Below, piece by piece: positions 7,006 through 15,748 of a stretch of DNA of 43,031 nt (its first letter is position 1; each line of letters opens with the position of its first letter). Below the pieces are notes generated by a model, which was not told where the DNA came from, made no database searches, and saw nothing but the letters and a program-made list of their open reading frames with translations. Source of the DNA: Flavonifractor sp. An306 (GTDB taxonomy: Bacteria > Bacillota > Clostridia > Oscillospirales > Oscillospiraceae); the NCBI RefSeq assembly GCF_002159455.1, contig NZ_NFIQ01000032.1:1-43031 (forward strand). Direction: 5' to 3'. A program made the position numbers and the translations under genes.

Positions 7006-8679
7006 ATGAACTCACCACGTACAAAGCAGTTTGGCAAGTTCCTGCTCGTCCTGTTTGCACTGGTCAGCGTCCTGACGCTGGTGGCCTTTGCTGAGGGCGA
7101 CGAGGCGGCCGTCAGCCAGTTCTATGGCACGATCTGGTCCCTGCTGCCCCCTGTGGTGGCCATCGTTCTGGCGCTGATCACCAAGGAAGTGTATTCGTCC
7201 CTGTTTATCGGCATCCTGGTGGGCTTTGTCCTCCAGGCCAACTTCGACCCGGTCATGACCTTCAACCACCTGGTCAACGGCTTTGTGGGCAACATCGGCG
7301 GCAACGCCGGTATCCTGATCTTCCTGGTCATCCTGGGCACCCTGGTGGCCCTGATGATCCGGGCGGGCGGCTCCAAGGCCTACGGTGACTGGGCTGTGGC
7401 CCACATCAAGACCAAGGCCGGCGCCCTGTGGTCCACCTTCATCCTGGCCATCGTGCTGGGCGTGGACGACTACTTCAACAACCTGACCACCGGCAACGTC
7501 ATGCGCCCCGTGGCTGACAGCCACCACATTTCCCGCGCCAAGCTGTCCTACATGTGCGACGCCACCGCCGCCCCCGTGTGTATCATGATGCCCATTTCCT
7601 CCTGGGCCGCCGCCGTTACCGGCGTCATCAACAACGAGGAGCTGGGCTTCCAGATCTTCCTGCGGGCCATTCCCTATAACTACTACGCCATCCTGACCAT
7701 GGTCTTCATCATCATCATGACGGCCCTCAACGTGGACTACGGCCCCATGAAGAAGCATGAGGACAACGCCGCCAAGGGCGACCTGTACACCACCCCCGAG
7801 CGGCCCTACGCCGACGCCGAGGAGATGAAGTTCAACCCCAACGGCAAGGTCATTGACCTGATCCTGCCCGTCGTCATCCTCATCATCTGCTGCGTCATCG
7901 GCCTGCTGTACGCCGGCTGGCTGGCGGGCGGCACCACCATCCTGGAGATGTTCGCCAACACCGACGCCTTCTTCGCCCTGCCCTTCGGCGGCATCATCGC
8001 CATCATCATCGACATGATCTACTTCATGGTGCGCCGCTCCATGACCTTTACCGAGCTGATGGACTGCCTGCCCAAGGGCTTCAACCAGATGGTGCCCGCC
8101 ATCCTGATCCTCTGCATGGCCTGGACCATCAGCGGCGTGACCCGTGACGGCCTGGGCGCCCCCCAGTTCGTGGCCGAGTTCGTGGAGACCCTGGGCCCCG
8201 GCCTGCACAACTTCCTGCCCGCCGTGGTCTTCCTGATCGCCTGCTTCCTGGGCTTTGCCACCGGAACCTCCTGGGGCACCTTCGGCATCCTGCTGCCCAT
8301 CGTGCTGGAGATCTTCACCCCCGGCGGCTTTGACAACCTGACCGCCGAGGCCCTCAACGAAGTGCCCATCCTGATGGTGGGCATCGGCGCCACCCTGGGC
8401 GGCGCGGTCATGGGCGACCACTGCTCTCCCATCTCCGACACCACCATCATGGCGTCCACCGGCGCCCAGTGCTACCACCTGAACCACGTGGCCACCCAGA
8501 TGCCCTACGCCGTCACCGTGGCCGCTATCGGCTTTGTCAACTACATCATCACCGGCCTGATCATCGACTATGTGCCCCAGATCGTCTGCCTGCTGATCGC
8601 CATTGTCTCCACCGTGGTGGTCATGTTTGTCATCGGCAAGCTGAACCACTCTATGACCTGGCACTCTCAGCGCGACTAA
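7006..8679 (+). CDS. NhaC-family Na+/H+ antiporter (12+ membrane segments)
   Basis: A 557-residue inner membrane protein with a long series of hydrophobic segments from about residue 10 to the end. It matches the NhaC superfamily by the hairpin region GVDDYFNNLTTGNVMRPV and the conserved PISSWAA and ATGTSWGTFGILLP segments, and by HCSPISDTT near the C-terminus, motifs around the ion path. Members exchange Na+ for H+, and some exchange amino or organic acids (malate/lactate, arginine-type substrates), so the exact solute is uncertain. AAGGGAGGG lies 5-6 nt before the ATG. It has its own promoter and terminator, so it is a single-gene unit. Location after niaR could mean niacin-linked control, but nothing in the sequence proves that. 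Confidence 0.9.
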   Translation: MNSPRTKQFGKFLLVLFALVSVLTLVAFAEGDEAAVSQFYGTIWSLLPPVVAIVLALITKEVYSSLFIGILVGFVLQANFDPVMTFNHLVNGFVGNIGGNAGILIFLVILGTLVALMIRAGGSKAYGDWAVAHIKTKAGALWSTFILAIVLGVDDYFNNLTTGNVMRPVADSHHISRAKLSYMCDATAAPVCIMMPISSWAAAVTGVINNEELGFQIFLRAIPYNYYAILTMVFIIIMTALNVDYGPMKKHEDNAAKGDLYTTPERPYADAEEMKFNPNGKVIDLILPVVILIICCVIGLLYAGWLAGGTTILEMFANTDAFFALPFGGIIAIIIDMIYFMVRRSMTFTELMDCLPKGFNQMVPAILILCMAWTISGVTRDGLGAPQFVAEFVETLGPGLHNFLPAVVFLIACFLGFATGTSWGTFGILLPIVLEIFTPGGFDNLTAEALNEVPILMVGIGATLGGAVMGDHCSPISDTTIMASTGAQCYHLNHVATQMPYAVTVAAIGFVNYIITGLIIDYVPQIVCLLIAIVSTVVVMFVIGKLNHSMTWHSQRD

Positions 8680-8698
8680 TTACATAGCACACTGAGCA

Positions 8699-8737
8699 CG
8701 CCGGCTTCCGCCCTTGGGCGGAAGCCGGCGTTTTTTT
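8699..8737 (+). terminator. Intrinsic terminator after the antiporter gene
   Basis: A perfect 15-bp stem (8699-8713 with 8716-8730) with a very tight loop, followed by seven T (8731-8737). Confidence 0.95.
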
Positions 8738-8757
8738 CAGGGATGGGAGAGGAATCC

Positions 8758-9984
8758 ATGTTTGTCACCATACGGCAGACCCAGGCCAATGGAAGCCATC
8801 TGTTCCAGGTGGAAGGGGAGGACCGGGTTCTGTTCCGGGCCCAGACGCCCTGGGCCGATGTCCAGCTTCCATTTCAGATGGAGCATCTGCGCCGGCTGAG
8901 TTTTACAGACGCCGATGGAAACGAGGTGTTTCACACCGCCTATAACGTCCTGGAGAACACCCTCCAGTCTGTCTCCCGGTATAAATACCTGTTCGGTTCG
9001 GCCACAAAGCTGGGGGAGTACCAGGTGGTGGGCAGGGACGGGGCGGTGTACGGCTCGTTCTATACCCAGATTGACGGAGCCTTTACCAAGCAGATGACCA
9101 TAGACTACCGGGAGCACATCTATGACTGCTATGCCCGGGCCCTGGGCAGGATCTACGTCATCAGCGTGTTTGACGGGGAGCGGCAGATTGCCCAGATCAC
9201 CAAGCCCCTGGACACCTGGAACCGGCTGGATGTGTTTTATCTCCACCTGGAGGACGGCTGCCGGGACATGCTGCCCATCCTCAGCTTTTTCACCATCTAT
9301 GTGGACGCCCGGCAGTTTAACCGGCCCGGGCGGTATTCCACCTGTGAGGTGGAGAAGTCCTGGAGCTACACCTTTGACCGGAACAACCACAAATATGACC
9401 CCAACTGGATCCGGCGCACCTTCGGTCCGGCGGCGGCCGACCAGCTGAACCAGCTGCTGAGCGCCCGCCCGGAGCAGTCCGCCGCTGAGCTGGAGCTGGG
9501 CAGAAAGATGAAGCGGCGGCTCATCGGCATCCTGGCGGCCCTGGGGGTGGGCGTGGTTGTGTGCGCAATCGTTTTGCTGCTGCCGCTGTTCCAGGCGAAA
9601 ACCGCCCTGGTTCCCGGAGATTTCGCGGTACAGATGAGCGAGTACGGCTATACCGTCACAGCGGAGGCCCCGCCGGAGCTGGAGGGCGGATGGGAGCTGG
9701 CCTTTCAGGCCAGGAGCCAGGCGTACAGTATATGGTACCTGAGCTATCCCACGGAACAGGAGGCCAGGCAGGCTTTCTCCAGCCTGGAGGACCAATTTGT
9801 GCAGAACAGGGGCAGCTCCTACAGCGAGGTTCACTCCAACCTCCTCAACAGCGCGGAATATGCCCTGACCTCCGGGGGAACCTATTCCGTGGTGTCCCGC
9901 ATTGACAATACGCTGGTTTTGTGTACCACTTCCGTGGAGCACAAAGGGGCTGTCAAGGAGATTTTCCAGGAGCTGGGCTACTGA
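8758..9984 (+). CDS. Membrane protein with a LURP/Tubby-like N-terminal domain, function unknown
   Basis: I cannot assign a named family. Residues ~1-165 form a beta-rich cytoplasmic part whose pattern (KYLFGSATKLGEYQVVGRDG, then GSFYTQID, then ISVFDGERQIAQITKP) resembles the LURP-one/scramblase/Tubby barrel; this is pattern resemblance, not proof. A single strong membrane helix (RRLIGILAALGVGVVVCAIV, about 250-272) separates it from a ~130-residue external domain of alpha/beta character. The start at 8758 is chosen because GGAGAGGAA lies just before it, while the in-frame ATG at 8743 overlaps the ribosome site and abuts the upstream terminator. No promoter was seen; terminator read-through or a weak start is possible. 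It is a one-gene unit closed by a long hairpin. Confidence 0.75.
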   Translation: MFVTIRQTQANGSHLFQVEGEDRVLFRAQTPWADVQLPFQMEHLRRLSFTDADGNEVFHTAYNVLENTLQSVSRYKYLFGSATKLGEYQVVGRDGAVYGSFYTQIDGAFTKQMTIDYREHIYDCYARALGRIYVISVFDGERQIAQITKPLDTWNRLDVFYLHLEDGCRDMLPILSFFTIYVDARQFNRPGRYSTCEVEKSWSYTFDRNNHKYDPNWIRRTFGPAAADQLNQLLSARPEQSAAELELGRKMKRRLIGILAALGVGVVVCAIVLLLPLFQAKTALVPGDFAVQMSEYGYTVTAEAPPELEGGWELAFQARSQAYSIWYLSYPTEQEARQAFSSLEDQFVQNRGSSYSEVHSNLLNSAEYALTSGGTYSVVSRIDNTLVLCTTSVEHKGAVKEIFQELGY

Positions 9985-9992
9985 CAGCAGAA

Positions 9993-10043
9993 AACATGCC
10001 CCAGTCCCCGCAAGTTTGCGGGGACTGGGGCATGTTTGTTTTT
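9993..10043. terminator. Long bidirectional terminator
   Basis: A perfect 21-bp stem (9993-10013 with 10016-10036) between convergent genes, with T-rich tails in both directions (TTTGTTTTT on plus, TTTT-rich on minus). Confidence 0.93.
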
Positions 10044-10047
10044 GCGT

Positions 10048-11184
10048 TCAGCGGGCGATCCACAGCAGGTTGGAGTCGGTGACGAAGTTGGGCACGCTGT
10101 AGAGCACCAGGGCCTGGTCGATCTCGTTCTGCTGAATATACTCCTGAATGGACAGCTTGTAGTACCGCAGGTCGATCAGGTGGATTTCGGAGAAGTGGGG
10201 GGTGAGGAAGGGCACCAGGGAGTCGGTATAGGAGTCCCGGATGATGAGCAGCTTGGGCTTGTCGGTGTTGGGGGTGGTGACTACGCCCAGAGACTGGTTG
10301 CCCCCCAGGAACATGGAGTACTTGTCCTTCACATTGAGGAAGGACTCCACATACAGGGACCGGGGCTCCTCCACCGGGTTGCCCTTGTTGTCATAGGTGT
10401 GGCTTACCACGGTGATGCCGGTGTCGGGCACATAGGTGGAAATGGTGTCGGGGCTTACCCACCGCACGCCGGAGGAGGAGAACACGGTGCCGTAGAACTC
10501 GGTGGAGCGGACGGTCTCGGTGTAGCTGTCCAGGCTCACCGGTTCATAGCCCAGGGCCTGGGCCAGGCCGGTGTAGCCGTAGTAGGCGCCCAGGCTGGTC
10601 CAGTGGTGGTCGGTGCGGTAGAAGATGTCCTCATCCTTGTGTTCCCACAGGGGGGTGTACAGGTCGGCCCAGGTGGCCCCGGGCACCGCGGCCTGAGCCT
10701 GCGTCAGAATGTCGGTCTGGCTGGCGTTGGGCGCGCCCTCCGGCAGGCGGTCGGCCCAGATGCAGGCCTGGGTGGGGATCAGGGAGAAGGTTACGGGGAT
10801 ATCCACATTTTCCACAAAGTTGTTCACATAATTCAGGTTGTCCGTCACCTTCTGGCTGTCCGGCTGGTCGAAGCGAGTGATGAGGGTGTTCTGGTCGCAG
10901 AAGTAGACGCCGTTGTTCTCCTGCTTGCCCAGCGCCCGCTCCGTGGCGGACTTCAGGCCGATCCAGCCGTCACGGGCCACAAACTGGTCGGTGGTGTAGG
11001 TCTCAAAGTCCTTCATGAACTCCCCGCTGAGCAGCGTCTTGACCGAGGGGGTGGGCAGCTGCTCCAGGTTGCGATTCTCCATTTCGGAAAAGGTCCGGTC
11101 GGGGGCGACGGCGTTGGCCACCAGGAATACCCCGATAAAAGCGCAGAACAGAGCGGTGATAAAGATGCAGTATTTTTTCGACAT
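10048..11184 (-). CDS. DHHW-family (AlgJ/AlgX-like) protein
   Basis: A 378-residue exported or membrane-anchored protein: an uncleaved N-terminal hydrophobic helix (residues ~5-27) followed by an SGNH-hydrolase-like fold. The name-giving motif YRTDHHWTSLGAY is present (Asp 192, His 193/194, Trp 195) and the nucleophile block is LLIIRDSYTDS (Ser 318). Family members work with MBOAT proteins to O-acetylate exported polysaccharides, as AlgJ/AlgX do in alginate. It lies 14 bp downstream of the MBOAT gene on the same strand, so the pair is almost certainly one operon. The polymer modified is unknown; a wall teichoic-acid-like or capsule glycan is plausible. Confidence 0.92.
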   Translation of the reverse strand: MSKKYCIFITALFCAFIGVFLVANAVAPDRTFSEMENRNLEQLPTPSVKTLLSGEFMKDFETYTTDQFVARDGWIGLKSATERALGKQENNGVYFCDQNTLITRFDQPDSQKVTDNLNYVNNFVENVDIPVTFSLIPTQACIWADRLPEGAPNASQTDILTQAQAAVPGATWADLYTPLWEHKDEDIFYRTDHHWTSLGAYYGYTGLAQALGYEPVSLDSYTETVRSTEFYGTVFSSSGVRWVSPDTISTYVPDTGITVVSHTYDNKGNPVEEPRSLYVESFLNVKDKYSMFLGGNQSLGVVTTPNTDKPKLLIIRDSYTDSLVPFLTPHFSEIHLIDLRYYKLSIQEYIQQNEIDQALVLYSVPNFVTDSNLLWIAR

Positions 11185-11198
11185 GTCAGAACCTCCAA

Positions 11199-12602
11199 TC
11201 AGAAGCGGAAATAGAGGAAGGGATTGTAGGTGGCGTCCACCAGGTAGGCGGTGGAGAAGATCAGGCCCGCCAGCAGCAGCACCGGCAGCACCAGCTTGAC
11301 GGCTTTCTCCGGCAGCTTGCCCCAGAGCTTCACCGCCAGCGGGGTGGCGGCTACCCCACCGATGATGAGCATGGGGAGATAGGAGGAGAAATAATACCAG
11401 ACGTTATCGTTGGTCAGGCCGCCTCCCGCCATGCCGAACATGGCCTTCAGGTAGGCGCCCAGCTGGCCGAAGTCCTCCACGGCGAAGATGGCCCAGCTTA
11501 CCAGCACGAAAAACAGGGTGTAGATGTGGCACAGGACGGCGGGCAGCTTCTGGAGGAGCTTGCCCAGGAAGGCCTTCTCCAGGATCAGCAGGGCGGCGAA
11601 GTACAGGCCCCAGAGCAGGAAATTCCAACTGGCTCCGTGCCAGATGCCGGTGGCCGCCCACACGATAAGCAGATTGAAGAACAGCCGGGGCTTGCTCACC
11701 CGGTTGCCCCCCAGGGGGATATACATATACTCCCGGAACCAGGTGCCCAGGGAGATGTGCCACCGCCGCCAGAACTCGGTGATGGACTTGGAGATATAGG
11801 GGTAGTTGAAGTTGCGCATGAACTCAAAGCCCAGCATCCGCCCCAGGCCCACCGCCATGTCGGAGTAGCCGGAGAAGTCGAAGTAGAGCTGCAGGGAAAA
11901 GGCCAGCACCCCCAGCCAGGCCCCCGCCACGGTGAGCTCCCCGGTGGGCAGGGCCTTGTACACGTCCCACAGCATGCCCAGGTTGTTGGCCAGCAGCACC
12001 TTTTTGGCCAGGCCCACCACAAAGACCTGCACGCCGGAGGCGAACATTTCCGGGGAGTGCTTCCGGTAGTCGATCTGATCCCCCAGATCCTTGTACTTGA
12101 TGATGGGACCGGCGATAAGCTGGGGGAACAGGGTGACGAAGGTGCCGAAGTTGATGATGTTCCGCTGTACTTTGGCGTCTCCCCGGTACACATCAATGGT
12201 GTAGCTCATGGTCTGGAAGGTGTAGAAGGAGATGCCGATGGGCAGGCTCAGCCCCAGCTTGGGCATGAAGGTGAGTCCAATGGCCTCCAGCGACCCGGCG
12301 ATGAAGTCCCAGTACTTGAAGAAGAACAGAAGGGCCAGGTTACAGACCACCGACGAGGCCACCGCCAGCCGGGCGCCCCGGTCGTTGCCCTTCCGCTTGT
12401 TGGCCTCCACCAGCATGCCGTGGGTGTAGTCGATGGCGATGGAGACGAACATGATCAGGATATATACCGGCTCGCCCCAGGCGTAGAAGATCAGGTTGGC
12501 CACCAGCAGCAGCAGGTTGCGCCACTTCAGAGGCGTAATATAATAGAGCAATAATACAACAGGGAGATAGAGGAACAGAAAATACAGGCTGGAAAAGACC
12601 AA
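11199..12602 (-). CDS. MBOAT-family O-acyltransferase (AlgI/DltB-like)
   Basis: A 467-residue polytopic membrane enzyme that moves acyl groups across the membrane for O-acylation of a cell-surface polymer. The N-terminus MVFSSLYFLFLYLPVV is the classic AlgI-type start; the core motifs WRRWHISLGTWFREYMYIPL and GIWHGASWNFLLWG are intact, with the catalytic His about 322. The start codon is TTG at 12602: AGAAGGTGA sits 6 nt before it and the family N-terminus begins exactly there, while no ATG or GTG in frame fits. It forms an operon with the downstream DHHW gene. No promoter was found in the 97-bp gap upstream, which contains a terminator-like hairpin, so transcription may come partly from the DUF4358 gene. 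Confidence 0.93.
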   Translation of the reverse strand: MVFSSLYFLFLYLPVVLLLYYITPLKWRNLLLLVANLIFYAWGEPVYILIMFVSIAIDYTHGMLVEANKRKGNDRGARLAVASSVVCNLALLFFFKYWDFIAGSLEAIGLTFMPKLGLSLPIGISFYTFQTMSYTIDVYRGDAKVQRNIINFGTFVTLFPQLIAGPIIKYKDLGDQIDYRKHSPEMFASGVQVFVVGLAKKVLLANNLGMLWDVYKALPTGELTVAGAWLGVLAFSLQLYFDFSGYSDMAVGLGRMLGFEFMRNFNYPYISKSITEFWRRWHISLGTWFREYMYIPLGGNRVSKPRLFFNLLIVWAATGIWHGASWNFLLWGLYFAALLILEKAFLGKLLQKLPAVLCHIYTLFFVLVSWAIFAVEDFGQLGAYLKAMFGMAGGGLTNDNVWYYFSSYLPMLIIGGVAATPLAVKLWGKLPEKAVKLVLPVLLLAGLIFSTAYLVDATYNPFLYFRF

Positions 12603-12631
12603 CGTCTCACCTTCTCTTTCTCAGACTTGCG

Positions 12632-12669
12632 AAAACGCGCCCGGCAGGAGCGGCCCTGCCGGGCGCGTT
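12632..12669 (-). terminator. Hairpin between DUF4358 gene and MBOAT gene
   Basis: A perfect 15-bp GC-rich stem (arms 12634-12648 and 12655-12669, loop 6 nt) with only four T on the minus strand. The weak U-tract suggests partial termination, leaving some read-through into the MBOAT-DHHW pair. Confidence 0.7.
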
Positions 12670-12699
12670 GCGCGTAATCTTTATTATACCACAGATTCC

Positions 12700-13419
12700 T
12701 TACTTTGTATAGCTGTTAAAGATGCTGACCGCCTGATCGGCCTGCTCGCCGATGGCAAAGAGCACATAGTTGCCGTTGGTCACCAGCTTGTAGTTTTTCA
12801 CCAGCTCGTACTGCTCGGGCAGGTACTGGGACCACTGGGTGTCCAGGTCGGCCTGGCGCTTGGCGATGCCCGCCTTCACGGTGTCCATCTTGCCGTCCTT
12901 CACTTCGGCCACAAAGAACTCGGTGGCGTGGACGCCCATCAGGGGCATGTAGCACTCATAGCTCACCAGATCGGCGGCGTCGATGCCGTAAAGGCTGCTG
13001 AGCAGGGAGTCGTCCAGCTCGGTCATGCTGGGCAGCTCCAGAGCGGAGATGTCATTCCACACGGAGGCCACCACGTCGGTCTCGGGCTTGCTCTCCGGCG
13101 TGGGAGTGGGCGCGAGGGTGGCGGAGGGCTTGGAGCTCTCAGCAGGCTTCTGGGTGGGCTTGGTGGTGGGAGCGGCGGAGGGCTTGGAAGAGGGGGTGCT
13201 CTCCGGCGCCTGGCTCTCCTCGGTCACGGGGGCGGAGGACTCGGGGACGGCAGGGGTGGTCTCCGCCACGGGGGCGGAGGACTCGGGTGCGGGAGAGGCG
13301 CTCTCCACGGTGGGCGGGGTGGTCTGGGTGTCGGGGGTATCGCTGCCGCCGCCGCAGGCGGTGAGCAGGCTCAGGGTCAGCGTTCCGGCCAGGGCCAGAG
13401 CGAGAAAACGACGATTCAT
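12700..13419 (-). CDS. DUF4358 lipoprotein
   Basis: A 239-residue lipoprotein with signal peptide MNRRFLALALAGTLTLSLL and lipobox LTAC (Cys 22). Residues ~25-110 are a low-complexity Ser/Pro/Thr/Ala/Glu linker that would span the wall. The C-terminal ~125 residues match the DUF4358 pattern (ELPSMTELDDSLLSSLYGID, then YELVKNYKLVTNGNYVLFAIG). The domain has no known activity but occurs in Clostridia near MBOAT/DHHW genes, as here, so a role in O-acylation or sensing of the modified polymer is an inference from neighbourhood. The upstream region holds an ECF-type promoter rather than a sigma-A one. Confidence 0.88.
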   Translation of the reverse strand: MNRRFLALALAGTLTLSLLTACGGGSDTPDTQTTPPTVESASPAPESSAPVAETTPAVPESSAPVTEESQAPESTPSSKPSAAPTTKPTQKPAESSKPSATLAPTPTPESKPETDVVASVWNDISALELPSMTELDDSLLSSLYGIDAADLVSYECYMPLMGVHATEFFVAEVKDGKMDTVKAGIAKRQADLDTQWSQYLPEQYELVKNYKLVTNGNYVLFAIGEQADQAVSIFNSYTK

Positions 13420-13460
13420 AGTTGGTAGCTCCTTTTCTGTTTTTGAGTTTCGAACTATTG

Positions 13461-13486
13461 GACGGCAGCTGTGAGAAAAAAGTTCC
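13461..13486 (-). promoter_or_regulatory. Candidate ECF-sigma promoter of the DUF4358 gene
   Basis: The minus strand reads GGAAC-TTTTTT (13486 downward), then CGTC (13464-13461), with 17 bp between GGAAC and CGTC. This is the layout of ECF-sigma promoters. The predicted start near 13453 leaves a ~33-nt leader with AAGGAG before the ATG. No sigma-A type -10 is present in the gap. Confidence 0.55.
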
Positions 13487-13497
13487 CTCCGATTTGC

Positions 13498-13532
13498 AAA
13501 AAAAGCGGCCCATCCGAAACAGGATGGGCCGC
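13498..13532 (-). terminator. Intrinsic terminator of the two-component operon
   Basis: An 11-bp stem (13505-13515 with 13522-13532), 6-nt loop, followed on the minus strand by seven T. Confidence 0.95.
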
Positions 13533-13539
13533 GTGGATG

Positions 13540-15015
13540 TCAGGAGGCCTCCGGCTCGCCCTCCTCCATGGGGGCCAGGGGGAGCACCAGGGTAATCCGG
13601 GTGCCGACGCCGGGCCAGGAGACCACCTCGAACCAGCCGCCGTGCCGGTCGGCGATCCACTTGGCGATGGCCAGACCCAGGCCGGTGCCGCCGGTCTGGC
13701 GGGCCCGGCTCTCGTCGGTGCGGTAGAAGCGGTCGAAGATGTGGGGCAGGCTCTCCTGGTCAATGCCCTGCCCCTCGTCCTCCACCGACAGCCGGGCCAG
13801 ACCGTCCGCCCCCTCCGCCCAGATGGTGACGCGCCCCCCCTCCGGGGTGTACTTGATGGCGTTGTCCACCAGCACCCGCAGGGCCTGCTTGATGAGCCCC
13901 AGGTCGGCCCACACCGGCACCGGCAGGGACCACCGGGCGGTGAATTTGTGGGTCTGGTCAATCATCTGGGTCTCCCGCAGCACCTCGCCCGCCACCTCGG
14001 TGAGGTCGAAGGGCTCAAAGCTCACCTTCATGGAGTCGTTGTCTCCCCGGGCCAGGAAGAGCAGCTGCTCCACCAGCTCCTTCATGGAGTCAGCCTCCTG
14101 CCGGATGGCGTCGATGGCCTCCTGCCGGGTGGCTGGGTCGTCCTTGCCCCACCGGTCCAGCAGGTTGGCGTACCCCTGGATCACGGCGATGGGGGTGCGC
14201 AGCTCATGGCTGGCGTCGGACACAAAGCGCATCTGGGAGCGGTAGGCGGCGTTGATGCGGTCCAGCATGGCGTTGATGGCCCGGGCCAGGTCCCGCAGCT
14301 CCTTCTGGGTGCCGGTGACCGAAATGCGCCGGTCCAGATGGGTGGCGTTGATCTCGTCCAGCTTGCCCGCCAGGGCCTGAAGCTCCTCCGGGGACATGCC
14401 CTGAGCCGCCTGATTCAGCCGAACCGCCGCCGCCGCCAGCTCCTGGATGGGCCGCAGGGTGCGGCGGATGGTGCCCGCGTTTTTCAGCAGATTGAAAATC
14501 AGGCTGACCAGCTGGCACACCAGCAGCACCCGGGCGGTAAAGACGAAGATGGCCGCCGGGCGGGACAAGTCCAGCCGGATGGTGCAGCTCTGCCCCTGAC
14601 ACTGGGTGATCAGGGTGTAGCTGGTGGAGCCGCCGCTGGCAAAGGTGAGCAGGGGCAGCAGGTCCGCCGTCCCCGGGTCAAAGTAGCGCTCATCCTCCTC
14701 CAGCCCCGCCGGGCTGGGCAGCCAGCCGGGGAGTTTGACTCCCTCCGGGGTCTCCGCCCCCGCCGAGACGGTGTAGCTGCCGGCGGCCATCCACTCGGTG
14801 GCCTCCGCCGAGGGGACGCCCCGCTCCTCCGCCAGCTCGGCCAGCTGGGCGGCCTGCCCCTCCGCCCAGGCCACCAGCCCGCCGCAGAACAGCAGCACCA
14901 GCAGCAGGTCCAGCATAAGGTAGATGCCCAGCAGCCGGAAAAACAGCTTGATGTTGAGCCGGGCCACGATGGAGGACTGAAACCTGCCACCCTGCCGGCT
15001 GGATTTACGGGCCAT
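13540..15015 (-). CDS. Sensor histidine kinase
   Basis: A 491-residue membrane sensor kinase. A first membrane helix (residues ~26-50) and a second (~157-178) enclose a ~105-residue external sensor part; a HAMP-like linker follows. The dimerisation box is SDASHELRTPIAVIQGYANLL with His 270 as phospho-acceptor. ATP-binding boxes are complete: N box DNAIKYTPEGG, G1 DEGQGI, F box IFDRFYR and G2 GGTGLGLAIAK. AGGAGG lies 5 nt before the ATG. It follows its response regulator by 29 bp and ends at the terminator. The signal is unknown; the presence of a DUF4342 membrane protein as first gene of the operon suggests an envelope signal, which is inference. Confidence 0.95.
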   Translation of the reverse strand: MARKSSRQGGRFQSSIVARLNIKLFFRLLGIYLMLDLLLVLLFCGGLVAWAEGQAAQLAELAEERGVPSAEATEWMAAGSYTVSAGAETPEGVKLPGWLPSPAGLEEDERYFDPGTADLLPLLTFASGGSTSYTLITQCQGQSCTIRLDLSRPAAIFVFTARVLLVCQLVSLIFNLLKNAGTIRRTLRPIQELAAAAVRLNQAAQGMSPEELQALAGKLDEINATHLDRRISVTGTQKELRDLARAINAMLDRINAAYRSQMRFVSDASHELRTPIAVIQGYANLLDRWGKDDPATRQEAIDAIRQEADSMKELVEQLLFLARGDNDSMKVSFEPFDLTEVAGEVLRETQMIDQTHKFTARWSLPVPVWADLGLIKQALRVLVDNAIKYTPEGGRVTIWAEGADGLARLSVEDEGQGIDQESLPHIFDRFYRTDESRARQTGGTGLGLAIAKWIADRHGGWFEVVSWPGVGTRITLVLPLAPMEEGEPEAS

Positions 15016-15044
15016 GTCAGCCTCCTATTCTCCGCACCGGCGGC

Positions 15045-15737
15045 TCACGGGTTCCCTTCCTCCCGGATGGTATAGCCCACGCCCCGGACGGTGTGGATGA
15101 GCTTGAAGTGAAACTGTTCGTCCAGCTTGGAACGGAGAAAGCGGACGTATACGTCCACCGCGTTGGTCTCCCCGGCGAAGTCGAAGCCCCACACCTGGTC
15201 CAGCAGGGCCTCCCGGGTGAGCACCTTCTCCTTGTGCTCCAGCAGGCAGCGCAGCAGATCGAATTCCCGCCGGGTGAGAGCCACGCTCTGGCCGTTTACC
15301 GTCACCTCATGCCGCTCGGTGTCCATGACCAGCGGCCCGGCGGTGAGCAGGGGGGCCTCCTCCGCCGGGCGGGCGGGCCGCTTGCGGAGGGCCGCCCGGA
15401 TGCGGGCCAGCAGCTCCTCGATGGCGAAGGGCTTGGTCACGTAGTCGTCCGCCCCCATGTCCAGGCCGGACACCTTATCCACCACCGTGTCCCGGGCGGT
15501 GAGCATGATGACGGGCACCTGGCTCTCCCGCCGCAGCCGCCGCAGCACCTCCATCCCCGACAGGGCGGGGAGCATGATGTCCAGCAGCACCAGGTCGAAG
15601 CCGCCCCCCAGGGCCAGCTCCAGCCCGGTCCGGCCGTCAAAGGCCTTCTCCACCGTGTAGCCCTCGTACTGGAGCTCCAGCTCCACCATACGGGCCAGCT
15701 TTTCCTCGTCCTCCACCAGCAGGATCCGCTCCCCCAT
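15045..15737 (-). CDS. OmpR-family response regulator
   Basis: A 230-residue two-domain regulator: receiver RILLVEDEEKLA with phospho-acceptor Asp 53 in LLDIMLP and Lys in TKPF, then a winged-helix domain with LTRREFDLLRCLLEHKEKVLTRE and HTVRGVGY. The receiver begins directly at the chosen ATG. An alternative GTG at 15752 overlaps the stop of the upstream gene as GTGA and would add five residues (MRCCS); the overlap makes it a real possibility because it would couple translation. The gene is second in an operon with the DUF4342 gene and the kinase. Confidence 0.95.
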   Translation of the reverse strand: MGERILLVEDEEKLARMVELELQYEGYTVEKAFDGRTGLELALGGGFDLVLLDIMLPALSGMEVLRRLRRESQVPVIMLTARDTVVDKVSGLDMGADDYVTKPFAIEELLARIRAALRKRPARPAEEAPLLTAGPLVMDTERHEVTVNGQSVALTRREFDLLRCLLEHKEKVLTREALLDQVWGFDFAGETNAVDVYVRFLRSKLDEQFHFKLIHTVRGVGYTIREEGNP

Positions 15738-15748
15738 GGAGCAACACC

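Noticed and set aside
7012-8664. 550-codon open frame antisense to the antiporter gene, His/Gly/Asp-rich
   Set aside because: The composition is the mirror of GC-rich third-position codons; no ribosome site, no promoter.
6345-8679. niaR and the antiporter gene as one operon
   Set aside because: A good promoter (6917-6945) lies between them and the gap is 139 bp.
12946-13345. Low-complexity Ser/Pro/Thr stretch as a repeat array
   Set aside because: It is the coding linker of the DUF4358 lipoprotein, with irregular units.
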